Virus record (IMG/VR): IMGVR_UViG_3300028394_000017
Coordinates: 1 to 34,134 of that record
DNA: 34,134 nucleotides
DNA from: a virus
Strand: one strand, 5' to 3'
Part shown: one piece after another, positions 1-8,295 of the stretch
Numbering within the stretch: position 1 is the first letter of the stretch
How the letters are laid out: every line of letters begins with the position of its first letter
Position numbers and translations under genes: made by a program
The notes under the pieces: generated by a model
Told to the model about the DNA's origin: nothing
Seen by the model: only the letters and a program-made list of their open reading frames with translations
Database searches by the model: none

Positions 1-123
1 ACAATCAACTGGCGCAACAAGTACAGCAGCTCACGCAACACATCACGCAGAGCCAGTACGAGGCACAGAAACAGAATGAAAACAGAGCACTCTCTGTAAT
101 CCAGCAGTTTGCGAGCGACCCCG
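1..123. repeat. Terminal direct repeat, left copy
   Basis: Bases 1-123 are identical to bases 34012-34134 at the other end of the window. The repeat lies inside one reading frame, which continues in phase through the join. This is the usual sign of a circular or terminally redundant phage genome assembled as a linear contig. The unique length is then about 34,011 bp. The repeat length may reflect only the assembler overlap and need not be a physical terminal repeat. Confidence 0.95.
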
Positions 124-443
124 CAAATGCACACTTTGAAGCAGTCCAAGACCGTATGTTGTCGCTTCTCCAAGCGCCGCAGGTACTAGGGGACACCAGT
201 AATATGTCAGAGCGCGAGAAATTGCAAGTGGCATATGACACCGCTGTAAGACTTGATCCACAGTTGGCACAAAGTTTATATGCTCAACAGCAACAAAACT
301 ATGCCGCACAGAATCAGGTACAGAAAGCAAAATTAGCGGCTGTACAGGTAAGGGGAGCGCCAGGCGGCGCAATCTCTGGCCCAGTAAGTCAAACTGACCG
401 CCGAGCTGTTATCGCAAATGCGTTACGGCAGGCAAACTTTTAA
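1..443 (+). CDS. Scaffold-like protein, C-terminal part (gene continues from window end)
   Basis: The frame is open from the first base (first full codon at base 3) to TAA at 441-443. Joined through the 123-bp terminal overlap to the segment starting at 33399 it forms one gene of 1056 bp, 351 residues. This part is rich in Gln, Ala, Glu and Lys, is predicted to be largely helical or coiled coil, and ends in a short basic tail (TDRRAVIANALRQANF). Position between portal-side genes and the major capsid gene, acidic Pro-rich N-terminus and helical C-terminus fit an internal scaffolding protein that guides procapsid assembly. That role is inferred from context. A GTAAATC stretch with AAGGGG follows and serves the capsid gene. 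Confidence 0.75.
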   Translation, partial: NQLAQQVQQLTQHITQSQYEAQKQNENRALSVIQQFASDPANAHFEAVQDRMLSLLQAPQVLGDTSNMSEREKLQVAYDTAVRLDPQLAQSLYAQQQQNYAAQNQVQKAKLAAVQVRGAPGGAISGPVSQTDRRAVIANALRQANF

Positions 444-454
444 AGGGGTAAATC

Positions 455-1435
455 ATGGCATACGCCAATAGCAATTACTCAGACGTTTTAGCCACTACCA
501 TTGAATCACGCTCGGGCATCGTTGCCGATAACGTGACCAAAAACAATGCGTTGCTGACTCGCCTGCGTGAGAAAGGCCGTTACAAGCCTTTCACAGGTGG
601 TTCGACCATTCTGCAAGAATTGTCATTCCAAGCAAACTCAACAGCCATGTACTACTCAGGCGCTGAAGTATTGAACATCTCCCCAGCGGACGTGATCAGT
701 GCAGCTCAGTTCCCGATTAAACAGGCAGCCGTAGCAGTCACTATCAATGGTTTGGAAATGCTCCAAAACAGTGGCGAAGAACAGATTATTGACCTGTTTG
801 ACGCACGTTTGGACGTTGCCGAGGCATCCATTGAGAACTTGATCTCTACTGGTATTTATTCTGACGGTACAGCCAACAACGGCAAGCAGGTCACTGGTCT
901 GCAAGCTATGGTGGTTGCGTCTCCATCCACTGGTGTGGTTGGCGGCATCGACCGTGCCACTTGGTCATTCTGGCAAAACCAGACTTTCGACTTTTCTACC
1001 GATCTGGGCGCTTCTGCATCCAGCTCAAACATCCAGACTGGTTTTAACCGCCTGTATGCAAAGACAAGTCGCGGCTCTGATGTAGTCGATTTGATCTTGT
1101 TGGATAACAACCTGTGGGGCTTCTTCATGTCGTCTCTGCAAAACATTCAGCGTTTCCCTGGCTCGAGCAAAATGGCTGAACTCGGCTTTGTTGCTTCCAA
1201 GTACATGAATGCAGACGTTGTTCTGGACGGTGGTATCGGCGGTAACATTCCCGCAAGTACTGGCTATTTCTTGAACACAAAATACATTTTCTTCCGTCCT
1301 CATGCAAATCGTAACTTTGTTCCGATTGGTGATGAGCGTATGTCCACCAACCAAGATGCCATCGTGCGCTTGATCGGCTGGGCTGGCAACATGACTGCCT
1401 CGGGACTCCAGTTCCAAGGCGTAATGACTGAATAA
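455..1435 (+). CDS. Major capsid protein
   Basis: A 326-residue protein that probably builds the icosahedral head shell. It follows the scaffold gene by 11 bases with a strong ribosome site (AAGGGG, 7 bases before ATG) and precedes a decoration-type gene, the classical order. The N-terminus (AYANSNYSDVLATTIESRS) and the pattern of short strands and a long central helix, followed by a C-terminal segment with RFGxxKMAELGF-like and GWAGNMTASGLQFQG stretches, resemble capsid proteins of small podoviruses with the HK97 fold. I recognise it by context and general sequence character rather than a single diagnostic motif. No protease gene or cleavable propeptide is evident. Confidence 0.85.
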   Translation: MAYANSNYSDVLATTIESRSGIVADNVTKNNALLTRLREKGRYKPFTGGSTILQELSFQANSTAMYYSGAEVLNISPADVISAAQFPIKQAAVAVTINGLEMLQNSGEEQIIDLFDARLDVAEASIENLISTGIYSDGTANNGKQVTGLQAMVVASPSTGVVGGIDRATWSFWQNQTFDFSTDLGASASSSNIQTGFNRLYAKTSRGSDVVDLILLDNNLWGFFMSSLQNIQRFPGSSKMAELGFVASKYMNADVVLDGGIGGNIPASTGYFLNTKYIFFRPHANRNFVPIGDERMSTNQDAIVRLIGWAGNMTASGLQFQGVMTE

Positions 1436-1446
1436 GGAGCACAAAA

Positions 1447-1980
1447 ATGGCTGATTACGTCACCGATGGAAAAATTGGTATTGATCTGACCGCTACTTAT
1501 GCGAGCACATCTGCTGGTTCAACTTCATTGTTCCCTGTTACCCCTGGTACTCGGGTGAACACTTCAAACAACGGCGTGTATATGTTTGTCCGCGCCGAAT
1601 CCGACATTGCTGCATATGACGCGGTGATCATGAGCACATTTGCAGACTCAGCGAGCTTGACTCCTGTTATGCGAGCAGTGCCTGTGACCACTACCAATGC
1701 TGCTGCATTGGGTTACAACATGGTTGGCTTTGCACAAAACGCTATTGCTTCTAGCTACTACGGCTGGGTTGGCATTAACGGTCTGCTCAAGGTTAACTTG
1801 TTAATTGCTTGCAATCCTAAAGTGCCTTTGTACACCACTGGTACTGCGGGTAAGCTAGACGATACAACCGTGTCTGCTGGTTACATCCAAGGTATTGTGG
1901 CTAATACATCTGCCACTTCTGCATCTGCACCATACTGCATGGTCAACAATGCAGGCTTGATGACATCTAATCCTGTCTAA
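1447..1980 (+). CDS. Capsid decoration-like protein
   Basis: A 177-residue, Thr/Ser/Ala/Val-rich, low-charge protein directly behind the major capsid gene (GGAG ribosome site, 11-base gap). The composition predicts beta structure. The arrangement VYMFVRAESDIAAYDAVIMS, then a GF.QNAIA..YYGWV segment, resembles small head-decoration or DUF2190-type proteins that bind the outer shell and stabilise it. Function is inferred from position and fold type. A hairpin with a T-run follows 8 bases after its stop, so it probably ends the high-expression capsid transcript. Confidence 0.6.
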   Translation: MADYVTDGKIGIDLTATYASTSAGSTSLFPVTPGTRVNTSNNGVYMFVRAESDIAAYDAVIMSTFADSASLTPVMRAVPVTTTNAAALGYNMVGFAQNAIASSYYGWVGINGLLKVNLLIACNPKVPLYTTGTAGKLDDTTVSAGYIQGIVANTSATSASAPYCMVNNAGLMTSNPV

Positions 1981-1987
1981 GCTAGAT

Positions 1988-2017
1988 GCCCTCTCCCCAT
2001 AAAGGAGGGGGCTTTTT
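1988..2017 (+). terminator. Intrinsic terminator that also contains the next gene's ribosome site
   Basis: Bases 1988-1996 pair with 2004-2012 in a 9-bp stem with one G-U pair and a 7-base loop, followed by five T (2013-2017). The downstream ATG is at 2019 and its GGAGG ribosome site (2004-2008) is the 3' arm of the stem. The element can therefore both end capsid transcription and mask translation of the sugar-enzyme cassette. Confidence 0.75.
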
Positions 2018-2018
2018 A

Positions 2019-3650
2019 ATGAGTTCTGTTCCCCTAAAAATAGTTGGTAAATGTGTCGCAGAAGACGAGACACTGTTTGCCCACATGGATGCAGCTATTG
2101 CCCGAGGTTATCCACAGGTCAAGCAAGCCGAGTTAGCACATACTGGGTCTGTCCTGTTAGTGGCAAGTGCGCCGAGCGTTAGGGGTCAATTAGAGGTCAT
2201 TAAAAAGTTAAAAGCAGCGGGGTCGCCCATTGTGGCGATCAAGGGCGCACACGATTGGCTTATTGCTCACGGCGTGATCCCAGACTATGCCCTAGCCATT
2301 GACCCACAAGAGCACAGAATTGCGTTTTACAAGCCGCATAAAGATGTGCATTACATGATTGCCAGCCAGTGCCATCCTGCAATGTTTGACAACCTCGCAG
2401 GGCATCAGGTCACGATATGGCATCCATACGTTAAAAAGGGGCAGAACCGGCCTCGAAACTGTATGCTGATAGGTGGCGGCACAACCTCTGGTTTGAGGGC
2501 TATATCGTTGTTTTACGTCCTTGGCTACCGTCAGTTTGAGCTGTTTGGCTTTGATTCTTGTAACACCGGCAATATGCTCAGGGTCAACGGCGAGGGTTTG
2601 AAAGACGGTGACGATTTGGTTGAGGTCAGGATTGATCCAGATGGCGAGACCTTTTACTGCAATACGGCAATGGCCTTGCAGTCTGAGCATTTTCAGACCT
2701 ATTACGACTATTTGCCAGATGCTACGTTTAACGGGCATGGGCATGGATTGATTCAAGCCATTATTAAAAAACGCCAGCAAAACATGATGGAGCTGGGCGG
2801 CATCATTGATGTTAAGGCAAACCTAAACGACCGCACTTCATTTATCCATTGGGGCAATAAAGATGCAGCAAGCTGGCGCTATCGAGCCAAGATACCGGCA
2901 GCAGATTGGGCAAGTCTGAACGACCTGACTGCTGACACGTTGGTGTTTTCCAAGCCTCAAGCGCCTGAATTGATGGACATGGCTCGGGCAAAGGCTCGGG
3001 GCGCATGGGTGGTGGTGGACTTTTGTGATGATCATTTCGACTGGATGCACTACCAAGAGGCGCTACGTCTGGCTGATGCGGTGACTTGTCCGACCACCGA
3101 AATGGCAAAAAGAATTAAAGAACTGGGCAAGGATGCTATTGTCATTCCTGACCCTTATGAGTACCCCGAGATGCCACCGCACTGTAATGGGGTCAATTTG
3201 CTATGGTATGGGCATCATGTCAACCGTGAAAGCCTAAAACGCATACTGCCTGAGATTGAGGGTTATCCCTTGCGGGTGGTGTCAAACTTTGATGGTGCAA
3301 TTCCTTGGTCACATGAGACCATGCTGAAAGAATTTGCCCAAGCCGATATTGTGGTGATCCCTGCCACAGCTCCTTACAAGAGCGCAAACAGGGCAATTGA
3401 GGCAATTCGCCAAGGGTGTTATGTGGTTGCAGAGCCGCATCCAGCTTTGGAAGATTTCCCCATTTACATCGGCAACATCAAAGAGGGCATCGAATGGACA
3501 ACACAGCAGAACATGAACGAACTCATTTCCAAGGCGCAGAGGTTCGTGAGGGAAGAATTCTCGCCAGCAACACTGATCAACAAGTGGAAGACAGCTACGA
3601 GACGGCCTACAACCTTGGATGCGGATCAAAGAAATGGGACGGTTGGATAA
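2019..3650 (+). CDS. DUF115 (Maf/MptE-like) domain fused to a GT-B glycosyltransferase-like domain
   Basis: A protein of 543 residues. Residues about 40-250 resemble DUF115: a nucleotide-site-like VASAPSVRG, GAHDWLIAHGVIPDYALAIDP at about 76-96 (DP motif), and IGGGTTSGLRAI near 151-162. DUF115 occurs in archaeal MptE and in bacterial Maf flagellin glycosylation factors. Residues about 270-525 look like a GT-B fold, with YGHHVNRE near 395 and EAIRQGCYVVAE near 462, which resembles the donor-site E...G motif of GT4 enzymes. ATG at 2019 is preferred over 1986 because GGAGG lies 10 bases upstream and the first 11 codons fall in the terminator stem. The C-terminal tail after about residue 525 overlaps the next gene. 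Likely a glycan-modifying protein; substrate unknown. Confidence 0.75.
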   Translation: MSSVPLKIVGKCVAEDETLFAHMDAAIARGYPQVKQAELAHTGSVLLVASAPSVRGQLEVIKKLKAAGSPIVAIKGAHDWLIAHGVIPDYALAIDPQEHRIAFYKPHKDVHYMIASQCHPAMFDNLAGHQVTIWHPYVKKGQNRPRNCMLIGGGTTSGLRAISLFYVLGYRQFELFGFDSCNTGNMLRVNGEGLKDGDDLVEVRIDPDGETFYCNTAMALQSEHFQTYYDYLPDATFNGHGHGLIQAIIKKRQQNMMELGGIIDVKANLNDRTSFIHWGNKDAASWRYRAKIPAADWASLNDLTADTLVFSKPQAPELMDMARAKARGAWVVVDFCDDHFDWMHYQEALRLADAVTCPTTEMAKRIKELGKDAIVIPDPYEYPEMPPHCNGVNLLWYGHHVNRESLKRILPEIEGYPLRVVSNFDGAIPWSHETMLKEFAQADIVVIPATAPYKSANRAIEAIRQGCYVVAEPHPALEDFPIYIGNIKEGIEWTTQQNMNELISKAQRFVREEFSPATLINKWKTATRRPTTLDADQRNGTVG

Positions 3651-4096
3651 ACGTTGACCTGCATTCAGACATTGCAGACATCCAGTGTGACCTTAGAAAA
3701 CTAGAACTGGCAACCGATTCAGCCGATGCGGTGGCTGCAATCCACGTTCTAGAACATTTCTACGAGTGGGAGGTTTACGACCTGCTGACCGAATGGAAGC
3801 GGGTTTTAAAGCCAGGCGGCAAGATGATCTTAGAGTTGCCCTGCATGGATAAGGTGTTTGCCTATGTCCACAATTGTGTGGTTAACAAAGAGCCATTACA
3901 GCCGTTTATGACCACCTTTGCCCTGTGGGGTGACCCTAAACACAAAGCCGAGGCAATGTGCCACCATTGGGGTTGGTTTCAGCGTCCTTTGAGGGATATG
4001 CTGGAGACCGTAGGAATGCAAGAAATCACATTCTGCGAACCTAAATACCATTTTCCATTTAGAGATATGAGGGTGGAATGCTTAAAGGGGTCTTGA
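3494..4096 (+). CDS. SAM-dependent class I methyltransferase
   Basis: A 200-residue protein with motif I as NLGCGSKKWDGWINVD (residues about 40-55, Gly-rich SAM loop and acidic D55), D66 in the following strand, HVLEH at 84-88 and RVLKPGGKMILELP near 103-116. This is the short Methyltransf_11-type family found beside glycosyltransferases. ATG 3494 has AGAGG 7 bases upstream but implies a 157-base overlap with the preceding gene. A GTG at 3584 would start just before motif I, as most relatives do, with no clear ribosome site. The target is unknown; a sugar or small-molecule acceptor is plausible from the neighbours. The frame is -1 relative to the upstream glycosyltransferase gene. Confidence 0.82.
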   Translation: MDNTAEHERTHFQGAEVREGRILASNTDQQVEDSYETAYNLGCGSKKWDGWINVDLHSDIADIQCDLRKLELATDSADAVAAIHVLEHFYEWEVYDLLTEWKRVLKPGGKMILELPCMDKVFAYVHNCVVNKEPLQPFMTTFALWGDPKHKAEAMCHHWGWFQRPLRDMLETVGMQEITFCEPKYHFPFRDMRVECLKGS

Positions 4097-4815
4097 CCAA
4101 CGACGAGCGCCATGAGCAGATGTCAAAAGCAATTCACTTGCCGCTGCTCAAGAAAAAAGGCAAATTCAACAACCGGCGCATGACCATTGCGTGTTACGGG
4201 CCAAGCCTTGCCGATACGTGGAAACAGCTCCAGCGCCCAATAATGACGGTCTCAGGGGCGCACGATTATCTAGTGGAAAGGGGCGTAATTCCTGATTTCC
4301 ATGTGGATTGTGACCCCAGACCGCACAAAGCTCAGATGCTGAAAAAGCCTCAGAAAGAAACAAAGTACCTGATGGCCTCAGTTTGTCATCCAGACTTTTG
4401 GGAAACCCTCAAAGGAAAAAATGTTAAGGTATGGCATCTGGTGAACGGGAACGATTTTGAAACGGTGGCATGGGTCGCCCAAAATCACCCGCAGGGAATG
4501 GAAAGCCTGATAGGTGGCGGTTCAAGCGTGGGAATGCGTGCAATGAATGTTTCGGCGGCTTTAGGGTTTCGCCGGTTTGACATCCACGGCATGGATTGCT
4601 CATTTGTAAATAACCGCCACGCAGGTGCTCATACTGGCAAAGATCAGACTAAAATCATGGTCAGAGTTGGTTTGAGAACTTTCCAAACGACACAGCAGAT
4701 GCTCCAAGCAGCGATTGAAATGGAAAATTTCATAGAGACGCAGGACGCTGAAGTGGTGTTTTATGGTGATGGTCTAATGCAGGAAACTGCTTTCAAACTC
4801 AGGGAATTAGCATGA
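4078..4815 (+). CDS. DUF115 (Maf/MptE-like) protein, stand-alone paralogue
   Basis: A 245-residue protein containing only the DUF115 part: IACYGPSLADTW at 37-48, SGAHDYLVERGVIPDFHVDCDP at 59-80, IGGGSSVGMRAMNVSAALGF at 145-164 and DIHGMDCSF at 168-176. It aligns by eye block for block with the N-terminal half of the gene at 2019, so the two are paralogues flanking the methyltransferase. The GPS and DP motifs are better conserved here than in the first copy. It overlaps the methyltransferase stop by 19 bases, with GAGGG before ATG 4078. Probably a nucleotide-sugar or pterin-type transferase fold. The exact reaction cannot be read from sequence. Confidence 0.72.
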   Translation: MLKGVLTNDERHEQMSKAIHLPLLKKKGKFNNRRMTIACYGPSLADTWKQLQRPIMTVSGAHDYLVERGVIPDFHVDCDPRPHKAQMLKKPQKETKYLMASVCHPDFWETLKGKNVKVWHLVNGNDFETVAWVAQNHPQGMESLIGGGSSVGMRAMNVSAALGFRRFDIHGMDCSFVNNRHAGAHTGKDQTKIMVRVGLRTFQTTQQMLQAAIEMENFIETQDAEVVFYGDGLMQETAFKLRELA

Positions 4816-5399
4816 AAAACGAAGTAGCAGGTTGGACAAACGAAAGCTGGATGGAAGACAACCGAGGCAAGATGGCGGTGTTTTTCTACACTAAACAGGT
4901 GCAAAACTCATTTAAGACGGCGCAGGAAAACCGCCCGATTTTTGATGAAAAGATTTTTTTAAAGAAACTTGTGCCTGGTGACTCTACATTGGTGGTCGAC
5001 CGTCCAATGCGTCCGACCGATGTTGAGGATTACCCAATTGAATGGGCGCGGTTTGAGCAAAAGAAAGAAAACCGTGTCTCTGGTACTCCGCTAGATGCTT
5101 GGTCTATTTTGAGCGACACCCAAAAAGCCGAATTTAATGCTTTGCACATTTTTACGATTGATCAGTTTGCACAGCTTCCTGACTCAGTTGGCAACAAGAT
5201 CATGGGTTTTAATGATTTGCGCGACAAGGCTCGCACGTTCATTTTGGCGGCAAAAGACTCTAAGTTGATGGACAACGTAAGGGCTGAGACTGAGAAAGTC
5301 ATGCAGACTCAGGCTGCTGAAATTGCTCAGTTGCGTGAAATGATTAACGATTTGACTGCCAAAAAAGGCAGACCACGAAAAGAAACCGTAGAGGAATGA
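4812..5399 (+). CDS. Hypothetical protein with helix-hairpin-helix-like segment and coiled coil
   Basis: A 195-residue protein that begins inside the stop of the preceding gene (ATGA overlap). Residues 108-144 (FNALHIFTIDQFAQLP...LRDKARTF) have the spacing of a helix-hairpin-helix fold, and residues 150-185 form a likely coiled coil, ending in a basic KKGRPRKE tail. The N-terminal 100 residues have no motif I recognise. Placement directly before the head-to-tail connector genes suggests a virion or assembly protein, perhaps one touching DNA. I cannot assign a function. Confidence 0.6.
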   Translation: MKNEVAGWTNESWMEDNRGKMAVFFYTKQVQNSFKTAQENRPIFDEKIFLKKLVPGDSTLVVDRPMRPTDVEDYPIEWARFEQKKENRVSGTPLDAWSILSDTQKAEFNALHIFTIDQFAQLPDSVGNKIMGFNDLRDKARTFILAAKDSKLMDNVRAETEKVMQTQAAEIAQLREMINDLTAKKGRPRKETVEE

Positions 5400-5400
5400 C

Positions 5401-6318
5401 ATGAGCTACACACTGTTGCAGTTGGTCGATCAGATGTCGGCAGAGCTGGGTCTAACCCAACCAGCGACAGTGATTGGCTCATCGAATAACCAGACCATCC
5501 AGATTCTTGCTTTGGCTAACCGGCTGGGCAAGGATTTGGTCAGAGACTTTGAGTGGCAACGTCTGGTTCAAGCATACATCTGGCAAACACAAGTTGCTGT
5601 GAGCACCACGGGAAATATTACGTCTGGATCAAGGGTCATCACAAATATCCCTACCACGGCAGCGTTGGCGGTTGGCAATGTGGTTACTGGCACTGGACAG
5701 ACACCTTATGCTGAGATTTTGACAATTGACAGTAGCACGCAGGTCACGCTGAATGCGCCAGTTGCTACGTCTACATCCTCGGTTTCTATGACATTTGCCA
5801 AGCAGGACTACGACCTGCCAGGCGGGTATGACCGCATGATCTCGGATACTAACTGGGACAGGACAGACCATTGGCGCAATCTTGGCACAAAGTCATCTCA
5901 GGATTGGCAGTTCTTGCAGGGTGGCATTATCTCCATTGGCCCACGTGAACGGTATCGGATTTACAACAACAAATTCCGCATTTTTCAAGCATTGACCACG
6001 GTTTATAACTTCTCTTTTGAGTATGTATCAAACTGGTGGGTATGTGCCACAGGATCAGATCAAGGCTCAAAAGCAGCGTTTACGGCAGACACAGACACCT
6101 GTGTATTTCCTGATGACCTGATGCTTGCCGGTTTAAAGTTTTATTTTTTGAAAGCCAAGAAACTGGACTATTCAATTGAGCTGGGTGAATTTATGCGGTC
6201 GCTTTCATACTGTAAGGCGCAAGATGTCCCAGTGTCTGCAATGTCTTTAGCGCCAGTGGGCATGAACCAACTGGTTGGGCCTTGGAGCGTACAGGACGGC
6301 AACTGGCCGAGCGTTTAA
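5401..6318 (+). CDS. Head-to-tail adaptor-like protein
   Basis: A 305-residue protein starting 2 bases after the previous stop. The N-terminus (LLQLVDQMSAELGL, then IQILALANRLGKDLVRDFEWQRLV at about 30-55) is an alpha-helical pattern seen in podoviral tail tubular or adaptor proteins, followed by a beta-rich insertion (residues about 65-130) and a Trp/Tyr-rich C-terminal half. It lies directly before the gp10-like tail gene, matching the adaptor then nozzle order in podoviruses. It probably forms the ring under the portal. The assignment rests on context and N-terminal pattern. Confidence 0.6.
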   Translation: MSYTLLQLVDQMSAELGLTQPATVIGSSNNQTIQILALANRLGKDLVRDFEWQRLVQAYIWQTQVAVSTTGNITSGSRVITNIPTTAALAVGNVVTGTGQTPYAEILTIDSSTQVTLNAPVATSTSSVSMTFAKQDYDLPGGYDRMISDTNWDRTDHWRNLGTKSSQDWQFLQGGIISIGPRERYRIYNNKFRIFQALTTVYNFSFEYVSNWWVCATGSDQGSKAAFTADTDTCVFPDDLMLAGLKFYFLKAKKLDYSIELGEFMRSLSYCKAQDVPVSAMSLAPVGMNQLVGPWSVQDGNWPSV

Positions 6319-7865
6319 TGTTAAGTTCATTTGCAAAAATACCCCGCCAGCAGTCTGCCCAGACGGTGACGGTTGCTGCGCCAATTGGTGGCTGGAATGC
6401 TCGGGATGCTTTGGGCGCTATGGATGCTTTAGATGCGGTGACTTTGCAAAACTTTTGGCCTGGCACAAATTCTGTACTTTTAAGGAACGGATACACCAAG
6501 CACGCAACTGGTTTGCCTGGCACAGTCCAGACATTGATGGCATACAGTTCAGGCACATCAAATAATTTATTTGCTGCGGCTAGTACAAGTATTTATGACG
6601 TTACCTCGCCTGGCGCTGTTGGAGCTGCGGTAGTTACTAGTTTGACAAATGCTAAGTTTCAATATATCAATATGACCACCACGGCGGGGTCTTATCTGAT
6701 GTGTGTAAATGGCGCAGATAAGCTCAGAATATATAACGGTACATCTTGGTTTAAAGATGGCGATGGCGTGCCTTACAACATTACTGGCGTAGATACGGCA
6801 ACTTGTTCAAACATCACTTTGTTTAAAAATCGGGTGTGGTTGATTGAAACAGGCACATTAAAAGCATGGTATTTACCAATCAATTCAATTGGTGGGGCGG
6901 CAACTAGTTTGGATATGTCAAGCCTTGTACAACAGGGCGGCTACATCATGGCGGGGATGACTTGGACGCTAGATGCTGGATACGGAATGGACGATTATTT
7001 GGCGTTCATTACCTCAACTGGTGAGTTGGTGGTCTGGCGCTTAACCGATCCAACGACCCCATCTGGCATTTCTATGATTGGTGTTTACTCTATTGGCGCA
7101 CCCATTGGGCGCAGATGTTGGACAAAATTCGGTGGAGACTTGCTGATCATTACACAAGATGGCGTAGTGCCTATGAGTGGTTCATTGCAGTCATCTAGGC
7201 TTGATCCAAGGGTTTCCATTACAAATAAGATTCAGTACGCCATGAGCGTGGCTATATCGACCTACGGGGCTAATTTTGGGTGGCAGTTGTTGTATTACCC
7301 TAAAGAAAATCAATTAATTTTAAATGTGCCAATTCAGACGGGACAAGAGCAGCAATATGTGATGAACAACATTACAAAAAGCTGGTGTAATTTTACCGGC
7401 TGGGCTACAACGTGCTGGGAATTGCACCTTGATGACCCCTATTTTGGGGGCGATGGGTTTGTGGCGCAGGCATGGGATGGCAACACAGATGACACATCTA
7501 ACATTAATGCGTTTGGTTTACAGAGCTTTCAAACGTATGGCACAGCCTTGCAAAAGCAATGCAAGATGATTCGTTACCACCTCCAAACAGATGGTTCGCC
7601 AGCAGTGTTTGGCAATGTTAATGTGGATTACAACTTAGCAGACGAATCAGCTCAGCTTAACTTTTCTACATCTCAATACGGGATATGGGATACAGGAACA
7701 TGGGATGCTTCAGTATGGGGCGCTGGACTTGTGCCAAGCGCAGATTGGCAAGGGGCTACAAGTATTGGATATTCGTTTGCTCCGCTGATCAAAACAGCCA
7801 CGCAGGGCATACAATTGCAGTGGGTCGCAACCGATCTGGTATTCGAGGGTGGCGGTGTCCTTTGA
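6318..7865 (+). CDS. P22 gp10-like tail hub / DNA stabilisation protein
   Basis: A 515-residue beta-rich protein. The opening VAAPIGGWNARDALGAMDALDAV..QNFWPGTNSVLLRNGY is typical of phage proteins related to the P22 gp10 stabilisation or nozzle family, where a short Asp/Ala segment precedes a beta-propeller-like body. It has repeated Trp and Gly-rich blades throughout. ATG 6318 is chosen because it overlaps the upstream stop as TAATG, implying translational coupling. An in-frame TTG at 6282 would lengthen it by 12 residues without homology-like content. It should close the tail channel and retain packaged DNA. Confidence 0.7.
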   Translation: MLSSFAKIPRQQSAQTVTVAAPIGGWNARDALGAMDALDAVTLQNFWPGTNSVLLRNGYTKHATGLPGTVQTLMAYSSGTSNNLFAAASTSIYDVTSPGAVGAAVVTSLTNAKFQYINMTTTAGSYLMCVNGADKLRIYNGTSWFKDGDGVPYNITGVDTATCSNITLFKNRVWLIETGTLKAWYLPINSIGGAATSLDMSSLVQQGGYIMAGMTWTLDAGYGMDDYLAFITSTGELVVWRLTDPTTPSGISMIGVYSIGAPIGRRCWTKFGGDLLIITQDGVVPMSGSLQSSRLDPRVSITNKIQYAMSVAISTYGANFGWQLLYYPKENQLILNVPIQTGQEQQYVMNNITKSWCNFTGWATTCWELHLDDPYFGGDGFVAQAWDGNTDDTSNINAFGLQSFQTYGTALQKQCKMIRYHLQTDGSPAVFGNVNVDYNLADESAQLNFSTSQYGIWDTGTWDASVWGAGLVPSADWQGATSIGYSFAPLIKTATQGIQLQWVATDLVFEGGGVL

Positions 7866-8295
7866 GTTAATTACCGATCATTCAGCAGGTCATTGGACGG
7901 CTGAACAGACAAAAGGTAAGTATTTTGAGGCAAACAGCCAATCAATCGGATTGAAACAAAACGGCGAGTTTGTTGCCGGTGTGATTTACGAGAATTGGAA
8001 TGGACGGTCAATCATTTGCCACATTGCCATTTCTGGTCGGTTGACACCGAGATACTTGGCGGTGATTTTTGACTATCCATTCAATGCTTGTGATGTCAAA
8101 AAAATTATTGTTCCAGTAGATGCAACAAACTTAAAAAGTGTCATCTTGGTTGAGAAAATGGGTTTTACAGAAGAAGCCCGAATCAAGGACGGCATGGCTG
8201 ATGGAGACATGATTTTGTACACATTGGCAAAAGAAAATTGCAAATATTTGGGGGAACGATATGGGAAAAACTGTAAGCCAACCAGCAGCACCTGA
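7855..8295 (+). CDS. GNAT-like acetyltransferase-fold protein
   Basis: A protein of about 146 residues with the strand-helix order of a GNAT fold: FELITDHSAG.., a central strand pair (FVAGVIYENWNGRSIICHIAIS), a helix (RYLAVIFDYPF) and the late motif NLKSVILVEKMGFTEEARIKDG, which is the classical GNAT motif B ending (..KMGF.EEA). Such genes often sit among structural genes of environmental podoviruses. The start is GTG 7855 (GAGGG 5 bases upstream) or GTG 7849. Acetyl acceptor unknown. It overlaps the tail gene before it by 11 bases and the next gene by 35 bases. Confidence 0.62.
   Translation: MSFELITDHSAGHWTAEQTKGKYFEANSQSIGLKQNGEFVAGVIYENWNGRSIICHIAISGRLTPRYLAVIFDYPFNACDVKKIIVPVDATNLKSVILVEKMGFTEEARIKDGMADGDMILYTLAKENCKYLGERYGKNCKPTSST

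Noticed and set aside
1025-1444. Long minus-strand frames opposite the major capsid gene
   Set aside because: Shadows of a strong coding gene, without ribosome sites or recognisable protein character.
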